A stretch of 11,772 nucleotides of DNA, taken from NCBI GenBank assembly GCA_023451265.1, contig JAEYAG010000252.1, forward strand, positions 1-11,772, in the 5' to 3' direction. Of the stretch, positions 7,215-11,772 are shown in pieces. Source of the stretch: Actinomycetes bacterium (GTDB taxonomy: Bacteria; Actinomycetota; Actinomycetes; Actinomycetales; Microbacteriaceae). The notes under the pieces were generated by a model. The model was not told the origin of the DNA, did not search any database, and was given only the letters and a program-made list of their open reading frames with translations. The position numbers and the translations under genes are program-made. Every line of letters starts with the position of its first letter. The stretch's first letter is position 1.

Positions 7215-8258
7215 ATGGCGCGGGTGACTCAGGCGTTCCGGCTGGCGAGCGCGCTCCTCTCCAGCCGGCTCGGCATCAGCCCGAAGCCCGCCGTGCGCCT
7301 CTTCCGCAGCGCACCCGACCTGAGCGGCCTCGGCCCGGCGCTCTCGGCCCGGGATTTCGCGGACGGCACGGTGCGCGCGGACCTCGACGTCGTGTACGCG
7401 CCGGGCGATCCCGACGGCATCCTCGACCTCTTCCGCCCGGCCGCGCCGGACGGGCCGCTCCCCACGGTCGTGTGGGTGCACGGCGGCGGGTTCATCGCGG
7501 GCGAGAAGTCGGCGCTGCGCGACTACCTGTCGCTGCTGGCCGCGCACGGGTTCACCGTCGCGAACGTCGAGTACACGTACGCACCCGAGGCGACCTACCC
7601 GACCCCGATCCGCCAGGTGAACGCGGCGATCGCGCACCTCGTCGACCACGCCCGGCGCTACGGCGTCGACCCCGACCGCATCATCCTGGCCGGCGACTCG
7701 GCCGGGGCGCACATCGCCGCGCAGGCCGCGATGGCCATCGCCCAGCCCGCGTACGCCGCAGAGGCGCAGCTGCCCGCGGCGATCGCGCCGCACCAGCTCA
7801 TCGGCACGGTGCTGTTCTCCGGGCCGTTCGACCCGTCGGCCCTCGACTACTCCAGCAAGGCCTTCGGGTTCTTCATGCGCACCGTCCTGTGGGCCTACTC
7901 CGGCTCGCGCGACTTCCAGAGCACGGACGCGTTCCGCTACGCGTCGCTGCCCGCCTTCGTCACCTCGGACTACCCGCCGACCCTCGTCTCCACCGGGCCG
8001 GCCGACCCTCTGCTCGCGCAGAACCGGCAGTGGGTCGCCGCGCTCGAGGCCGCCGGGGTCGACGTGACGCCGCTGTTCTTCGACGAGCCCGGCACGACCG
8101 CCGGGCACGAGTACCAGCTCGACCTGCACTCCCCCGAGGGGCGGATCGCCTTCCGCACCGTCGTCGACTTCCTCCGCCGGGTGAGTCGCACCGCCGTCCA
8201 CGAAGGCCCCGCCGACCGGCTCGGCTGGGAGACCCCACCACCCAGGAGATCATCATGA
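7215..8258 (+). CDS. Alpha/beta-hydrolase, HSL-type esterase
   Basis: Carboxylesterase of the alpha/beta-hydrolase fold-3 (hormone-sensitive lipase-like) group, 347 residues, apparently cytoplasmic. The oxyanion motif HGGGF begins at His89. The nucleophile elbow GDSAG carries Ser162, the acid is probably Asp264 in GPADPLL, and the base is His298 in AGHEYQLDL, so the triad is intact and ordered as in the family. The first 75 residues form the usual cap-side N-terminal region. The ATG at 7215 follows the upstream TAG without a gap. A GAGG about 11 bases upstream lies inside the previous gene, so translation is probably coupled by re-initiation. The stop overlaps the MFS start (ATGA). The enzyme is likely to act on short acyl or aryl esters. 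In this context it may remove a second ester from the same compound or act on an aglycone. It could also be an amidase-like or lactonase member. Confidence 0.9.
   Translation: MARVTQAFRLASALLSSRLGISPKPAVRLFRSAPDLSGLGPALSARDFADGTVRADLDVVYAPGDPDGILDLFRPAAPDGPLPTVVWVHGGGFIAGEKSALRDYLSLLAAHGFTVANVEYTYAPEATYPTPIRQVNAAIAHLVDHARRYGVDPDRIILAGDSAGAHIAAQAAMAIAQPAYAAEAQLPAAIAPHQLIGTVLFSGPFDPSALDYSSKAFGFFMRTVLWAYSGSRDFQSTDAFRYASLPAFVTSDYPPTLVSTGPADPLLAQNRQWVAALEAAGVDVTPLFFDEPGTTAGHEYQLDLHSPEGRIAFRTVVDFLRRVSRTAVHEGPADRLGWETPPPRRSS
8244..8248 (+). promoter_or_regulatory. Ribosome binding site of the MFS gene
   Basis: AGGAG, six bases before the ATG at 8255, inside the end of the esterase gene. It is the strongest ribosome binding site in the operon and fixes the MFS start. 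Confidence 0.75.
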
Positions 8259-9589
8259 GCGTGTCCGATTCCGCGGCAGGCACCGTCCCGGTGCCCTCCG
8301 GCCCGGCATCCAACTTCACCGACGACGACGCGCCGGTCAACGCACTCGGCGAGCGCCGCTTCGTCGGGAGGCTCCGCTGGTTCGGACCGCTGAACCTCGG
8401 CATGGTGCTCGCCGCCGCGATCCCCACCGGTGGCGCCGCCAGCATCATGGCGTACAACTTCACGATCCACCTCGCCGAGCAGGAGGCCAACGCCGCGATC
8501 GGCGTCGCGAACCTGTTCGGAGCCCTCGCCGGCGCCCTCGCCGCGATCGTGGCGGGCAACCTCTCGGACCACACGCGCACGCGGTGGGGGCGGCGCAACC
8601 CCGGCATCCTCGGTGGCGCGCTGCTGGCCGCGGCCGGGGTCCTCCTCATGACGGTGATGCCGGTGGCGGCGGTCTGGCCGGTCGTGCTCTGCTTCTGCCT
8701 GTTCCAGATCGGGCTGAACACCCTGCTCGCCAACTTCACGTCGCTGCTCGCCGACCGCGTGCACTCCGGTCTCATGGGCCGCGCATCGGCGTGGGGCAGC
8801 CTCGGCACGCTGCTCGGGGCCGCGCTCGGCGGCGTCGTCGTGCGGCTGCTGGTCGAGGCGTTCGGCGCCGAGCGGCTGTCGCTCGGGTTCGCCGTGCTGC
8901 CCTGGATGATGGTGGTGATGGCGATCGTCGTCGTGCTCGCGCTGCCCGGCGCCACGCTCACGAAGACGCCGGATGCCGAGCGCCCGAGCCTCCGCGCCAT
9001 GCTCGCGAGCTTCCGTCCGCCGGCGGACCGTGACTTCTGGTTCGTCTACCTGTCGCGCCTGTGCCTCATGATCGCGCTCATGATGCTCGTGCAGACCCAG
9101 ACGCAGCAGCTCATCTACCACTTCTCGCTGAGCCTCGACGAAGCCACCGCGATCGGTGCGACGCTCGGCATACTCACCGCCACCGGCGCCGTCCTCGCCG
9201 CCGTCGTCGCGGGGCCCGTCTCCGACAAGATCAAGCGGCGCAAGGTGCCCGTCGCGATCGCGACCCTGCTCCTCGTCATCGCGGCCGGATGCCTGCTCAT
9301 CACCGATCAGCCGTGGATCCTCTACATCCAGACCCTGCTCGCCTCGTTCGCCTTCGGCGCGTTCGCGTCGGTCGATCAGGCGCTCATGGTCGAGGTGCTG
9401 CCCACGCGCGAGACGGCGGCGCGCGACCTCGGCTTCCTCGGCACGACCAACACGCTCTCGGGGGTGTTCGGCGGTGTCATCGGCGCCTCGATCATCGGCC
9501 TGTTCGGCTACACCGTGCTGTTCGTCTCGGCGATGGCGATCGCCCTCGCGAGCCTCGCGTTCCTCATCCCGGTGCGGCGCGTGCGCTGA
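8255..9589 (+). CDS. MFS transporter
   Basis: Integral membrane carrier of the major facilitator superfamily, 444 residues with about 12 predicted membrane segments and a 40-residue polar N-terminal tail. The loop between segments 2 and 3 carries the signature GNLSDHTRTRWGRRNP (residues 101-116). Its counterpart in the second half is GPVSDKIKRRKVP (from residue 320). The DHTRTRWGRRNP form resembles the sugar-type SLC45/GPH-like carriers more than drug pumps, but this is a weak guide. The ATG at 8255 overlaps the esterase stop and is preceded by AGGAG. It is last in the operon and followed by a stem-loop. It could import the glycoside, offering a second route beside the divergent ABC importer, or export an aglycone or toxic product. 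The sequence does not decide between these. Confidence 0.92.
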   Translation: MSVSDSAAGTVPVPSGPASNFTDDDAPVNALGERRFVGRLRWFGPLNLGMVLAAAIPTGGAASIMAYNFTIHLAEQEANAAIGVANLFGALAGALAAIVAGNLSDHTRTRWGRRNPGILGGALLAAAGVLLMTVMPVAAVWPVVLCFCLFQIGLNTLLANFTSLLADRVHSGLMGRASAWGSLGTLLGAALGGVVVRLLVEAFGAERLSLGFAVLPWMMVVMAIVVVLALPGATLTKTPDAERPSLRAMLASFRPPADRDFWFVYLSRLCLMIALMMLVQTQTQQLIYHFSLSLDEATAIGATLGILTATGAVLAAVVAGPVSDKIKRRKVPVAIATLLLVIAAGCLLITDQPWILYIQTLLASFAFGAFASVDQALMVEVLPTRETAARDLGFLGTTNTLSGVFGGVIGASIIGLFGYTVLFVSAMAIALASLAFLIPVRRVR

Positions 9590-9594
9590 CGCCG

Positions 9595-9631
9595 GGCGGA
9601 TGCCGGGGCGCCGCGACTCCCAGCATCCGCC
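9595..9631 (+). terminator. Stem-loop after the MFS gene, possible terminator
   Basis: GGCGGATGC (9595-9603) and GCATCCGCC (9623-9631) are perfect 9-bp arms. Inside, after one mismatch, GGG can pair with CCC. The structure begins 5 bp after the MFS stop, where an operon terminator is expected. No T-run follows (TATGCGT), so it may work poorly as an intrinsic terminator or only protect the transcript end. Confidence 0.5.
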
Positions 9632-9644
9632 TATGCGTCCCGGA

Positions 9645-9650
9645 TACGGT
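9645..9650 (+). promoter_or_regulatory. Candidate -10 element of a leaderless alarmone synthetase transcript
   Basis: TACGGT fits the actinobacterial TAnnnT -10 form and ends six bases before the ATG at 9657, so transcription would start at or near the start codon. The absence of a Shine-Dalgarno sequence before this ATG agrees with leaderless translation, which is common in actinobacteria. No convincing -35 box is seen. Confidence 0.35.
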
Positions 9651-9656
9651 CGGATC

Positions 9657-10367
9657 ATGCACGCGACGCCGCAGCCCCTCTCCGTCCTCACCGACGAGGG
9701 GGTCGCGACATTCTCCCCGGAGCAGCTCCGCGCGATGCGCGACGAGTTCCAGCGCTTCCTGCTGGAGTACCAGTTCGGGCTGCGCGAGGTCAAGACCAAG
9801 CTCGGCATTCTCCGCGATGAGTTCCAGCTCATGCACGACTACAACCCGATCGAGCACGTCTCCAGCCGCGTGAAGACGGCCGACAGCCTCGTCGACAAGG
9901 TCGTGCGCAAGGGCGTGGAGCCCACGTTCGACGGCATCCGCGCCGGGATCATGGACATCGCCGGCGTGCGTGTGACGACGAGCTTCACGAACGACGCCTA
10001 TCGCCTGTTCGACCTGCTCACCCAGCAGGACGACATCACGGTGCGCGAGGTGAAGGACTACATCGCCGCCCCCAAGGTCAACGGCTACAAGAGCCTGCAC
10101 GTCATCGTCGAGGTGCCGGTATTCCTGTCGGCGGGGCGCGTGGAGGTGCCGGTCGAGGTGCAGTTCCGCACGATCGCCATGGACTTCTGGGCGAGCCTCG
10201 AGCACAAGATCTACTACAAGTACGCCGGCGCGGTTCCCGAGGGCCTCGTGGCCGAACTGAAGGATGCCGCGGACTCCGCCGCCCTGCTCGACGCGCGCAT
10301 GGAGCGGCTCCATCACGAGCTGCACGGCCCGCACGGGACGCACGCCGGCCCCGTCCGCGCGGTGTAG
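9657..10367 (+). CDS. Small alarmone synthetase (RelA/SpoT synthetase domain, (p)ppGpp synthesis)
   Basis: Stand-alone GTP/GDP pyrophosphokinase, 236 residues, moving pyrophosphate from ATP to GTP or GDP to make the stringent-response signal. It has only the synthetase domain, with no HD hydrolase, TGS or ACT domain, matching the RelP/RelQ-type small enzymes. Signatures: the region SRVKTADSLVDKVVRKG, DIAGVRV with metal-binding Asp100, PKVNGYKSLH (Asn142 onward) and EVQFRTIAMDFWASLEHK with Glu167. A short helical tail follows, as in oligomeric RelQ proteins. I chose ATG 9657 because homologous-looking sequence begins there. In-frame ATGs at 9600 and 9633 lie in or next to the stem-loop and have no ribosome binding site. 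It lies downstream of the MFS gene on the same strand but behind a stem-loop, so it is probably its own transcript. It converges on the aldolase gene 40 bp away. Confidence 0.93.
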   Translation: MHATPQPLSVLTDEGVATFSPEQLRAMRDEFQRFLLEYQFGLREVKTKLGILRDEFQLMHDYNPIEHVSSRVKTADSLVDKVVRKGVEPTFDGIRAGIMDIAGVRVTTSFTNDAYRLFDLLTQQDDITVREVKDYIAAPKVNGYKSLHVIVEVPVFLSAGRVEVPVEVQFRTIAMDFWASLEHKIYYKYAGAVPEGLVAELKDAADSAALLDARMERLHHELHGPHGTHAGPVRAV

Positions 10368-10407
10368 CGCGCCCGCGTGCGGTCGCGACGCCGCGTTCCG
10401 GGCGGGG
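10368..10407. other. Convergent intergenic gap without a clear terminator
   Basis: Forty GC-rich bases separate the stops of two convergent genes. Short self-complementary pieces exist (for example CCGCGTGCGG) but none makes a long stem with a T-run on either strand. I cannot name a terminator here. Confidence 0.5.
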
Positions 10408-11040
10408 TCAGCGGCGCGCGGCGAGAAGCGCGGCGAGCTGCTCGAGCTGTGACTCGTCCTCGAGGGCCGAGCCGACGGCGACGACCCGGACGCCCGCGTC
10501 GAGGAACGCGCCGGCGTTGGCGGCGTCCATGCCGCCCGTCGCGATGAAGCGCACCTGCGGGAACGGGCCGCGGATGTGCCGGAACCAGTCCGCGCCCAAC
10601 CACTGCGCCGGGAACGCCTTCAGCCACGTGAGTCCGAGGGCCACAGCCTGCTGCACCTCGGACGGCGTCGCGACGCCGGGCAGGATCGGGATGCCGGCGG
10701 AATGCGCCGCCTGCACGACATCCGCGTCGAGGCCCGGCGAGACGAGGTAGCCGGCGCCCGCCGCGACCGCGACGGGAACCTGCTCCGGCGAGACGATCGT
10801 GCCGGCGCCCACGACAGCTCCACGCTCGCGACCCAGGCGCGCGACCTCGCGGAGCGCGTCGACGTCGGCATCCGACTGGATCGTCACCTCGACGGAGTCC
10901 AGCCCCAGGTCCCACGCGGTCGTCGCGACGCGCACCGCGCGGTCGACACCGGCGCTGCGGAGGATCGCCATCAGCGGCGAGCCCGCGAAGGTCTGCGCGA
11001 AGAACGCATCGGTCGAGGGGAAATCGGTCGCGTCGGTCAC
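10408..11040 (-). CDS. eda: KDPG/KHG aldolase (2-dehydro-3-deoxy-phosphogluconate aldolase)
   Basis: Class I aldolase, 210 residues, typical length. It splits 2-keto-3-deoxy-6-phosphogluconate to pyruvate and glyceraldehyde 3-phosphate, the last step of the Entner-Doudoroff and uronate routes. Some members also act on 4-hydroxy-2-oxoglutarate. Family marks in order: MAILR near the N-terminus, SVEVTI with the catalytic Glu51, VGAGTI, ILPGVATPSEV, LKAFPA with Schiff-base Lys141, and the phosphate-binding TGGM. All key residues are present. The start is GTG at 11040, four bases after the kinase stop, with no strong ribosome binding site, so coupling to the kinase gene is likely. The kinase upstream would supply its substrate, so the pair is a functional unit. 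It converges on the alarmone synthetase gene. Confidence 0.93.
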   Translation of the reverse strand: MTDATDFPSTDAFFAQTFAGSPLMAILRSAGVDRAVRVATTAWDLGLDSVEVTIQSDADVDALREVARLGRERGAVVGAGTIVSPEQVPVAVAAGAGYLVSPGLDADVVQAAHSAGIPILPGVATPSEVQQAVALGLTWLKAFPAQWLGADWFRHIRGPFPQVRFIATGGMDAANAGAFLDAGVRVVAVGSALEDESQLEQLAALLAARR

Positions 11041-11044
11041 AAGA

Positions 11045-11772
11045 TCAGCTTTCTGTCGGGTCGGGAACGGTCGGGTCAGCGACGATCGGATCGCCGGGCG
11101 CCGGATCGGGGAAGTCCGCCGTCGTGGCGAGGGTCAGCGCCGCGCGGTCGTGGCCAGCCTGCAGACGCGCGGCGAAGGGCGCACCCGACAGGCGGGCGGC
11201 GAGGTATCCGCCGGCGAAGGCATCGCCGGCACCCACCGCCTCGACCACGTCGACGCGGTGCGCGGGGACGAAGACCTCGCCGTCGGCGGTGAAGACGGTC
11301 GCCCCGACGTCGCCGTCCTTGACGACCAATTCGGCCGGCTCGGGCAGAAGCGCGCGGATGGCCGCGGGGGTCGCCCCGCCCCCCAGCGCCTCGGCCACGT
11401 CACGGCCGACGAAGACGACGTCGGCGCGACGCGCCAGATCCCGAAGCACGGGCGCGGCGACGGATGCCGGCCACAGCGCGGCCCGGTGATTGACATCGAC
11501 GCTGACGGGCACACCCGCCGCGCGAGCACGCGCGATGAGACGCTCGAGGAACGCGGGCGCCGCACCGTCGGGGGTCAGCCGGTCCAGCGCCGCCGTGATG
11601 CCCGACACGTGCACGATCGCGACGTCGTCGAGATCCGCGGCATCCGCGTCGGACAGGCCGAGGTGCGCGGCCGCCGATCCGTCGCGGTAGTAGTGCACGC
11701 CGCGGCCGGGGTCTTTCACGTACAGGCCGGTGCGATGGTCGGGGTCGACGGCGACCGCCGACACGTCCACGC
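11045..11772 (-). CDS. kdgK: PfkB-family sugar kinase, probable 2-keto-3-deoxygluconate kinase (5' end beyond right edge)
   Basis: Cytoplasmic ribokinase-type kinase. About 242 C-terminal residues are visible, and compared with the usual 310-330 the first 70-80 are outside the window. A GTG at 11770 is in frame but is almost certainly internal. The stretch RTGLYVKDPGRGVHYYRDGS followed by AAAHL is the pattern seen in KDG kinases. The PfkB second signature VGAGDAFAGGYLAA near 11216-11233 holds the catalytic Asp and anion hole. The C-terminal tail is Pro/Asp-rich (PDPTVPDPTES). It would phosphorylate 2-keto-3-deoxygluconate to KDPG, the substrate of the aldolase encoded 4 bp downstream, which supports the assignment over fructokinase or ribokinase. 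The kinase family is certain and the substrate is probable. Confidence 0.85.
   Translation of the reverse strand, partial: VDVSAVAVDPDHRTGLYVKDPGRGVHYYRDGSAAAHLGLSDADAADLDDVAIVHVSGITAALDRLTPDGAAPAFLERLIARARAAGVPVSVDVNHRAALWPASVAAPVLRDLARRADVVFVGRDVAEALGGGATPAAIRALLPEPAELVVKDGDVGATVFTADGEVFVPAHRVDVVEAVGAGDAFAGGYLAARLSGAPFAARLQAGHDRAALTLATTADFPDPAPGDPIVADPTVPDPTES

Noticed and set aside
3571..8201. Very long open frames on the minus strand, antisense to the GH3, SGNH and esterase genes
   Set aside because: They are rich in Arg, Asp, Glu, Val, Gly and His repeats with no domain signatures, as expected for antisense frames of GC-rich genes. The plus-strand genes have clear families and catalytic motifs.
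9600..9656. Upstream ATGs at 9600 and 9633 for the alarmone synthetase
   Set aside because: They lie in or beside the stem-loop after the MFS gene and give Pro/Arg-rich extensions without a ribosome binding site.
10368..10407. Short palindromic pieces as a shared bidirectional terminator
   Set aside because: The longest stems are about four pairs with tiny or awkward loops, and there is no T-run on either strand.
1..11772. Search for CRISPR arrays, transposases, integrases, tRNA genes, toxin-antitoxin pairs and phage defence genes
   Set aside because: Nothing in the sequence supports any of these. The window is continuous metabolic, transport and regulatory coding DNA of uniform composition.

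Overview
The window is about 70% GC and densely coded. It has GTG as well as ATG starts, a lipobox secretion signal, 4-bp stop/start overlaps and strong use of C/G-ending codons. This fits a high-GC Gram-positive actinobacterium, most likely Microbacteriaceae (Microbacterium-like). That placement is inferred from style and gene content, not from a marker gene. No stretch longer than about 130 bp lacks a gene, and I see no tRNA, rRNA, CRISPR array, insertion sequence or phage gene.

Layout. Positions 1-3053 (minus strand) hold a peptide/opine/nickel-type ABC importer read from right to left: a family 5 solute-binding lipoprotein, a DppB-like permease and a DppC-like permease cut by the left edge. 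A perfect 13-bp inverted repeat lies between the binding-protein gene and the first permease gene. Positions 3054-3181 are a divergent control region with a perfect 14-bp palindrome and a candidate extended -10 for the ABC operon. Positions 3182-9589 (plus strand) hold a tightly coupled five-gene operon: a TetR-family regulator, a cytoplasmic GH3 beta-glycosidase, an SGNH/GDSL hydrolase, an HSL-type alpha/beta-hydrolase and an MFS transporter. The genes overlap by 4 bp or abut. Positions 9657-10367 hold a stand-alone small alarmone synthetase (RelA/SpoT synthetase domain only). Positions 10408 to the right edge (minus strand) hold a KDPG/KHG aldolase and the C-terminal three quarters of a PfkB kinase that resembles 2-keto-3-deoxygluconate kinase.

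How the parts may work together. The two divergent operons share one control region beside a TetR gene, so the palindrome is a good candidate for its operator and for joint control. I infer a catabolic island for an acylated glycoside: uptake by the ABC system and/or the MFS carrier, removal of ester groups by two unrelated serine esterases, and hydrolysis of the glycosidic bond inside the cell by the GH3 enzyme. The substrate cannot be read from the sequence. The kdgK-eda pair would phosphorylate 2-keto-3-deoxygluconate and split KDPG to pyruvate and glyceraldehyde 3-phosphate. It converges on the alarmone synthetase gene and is probably a separate unit.
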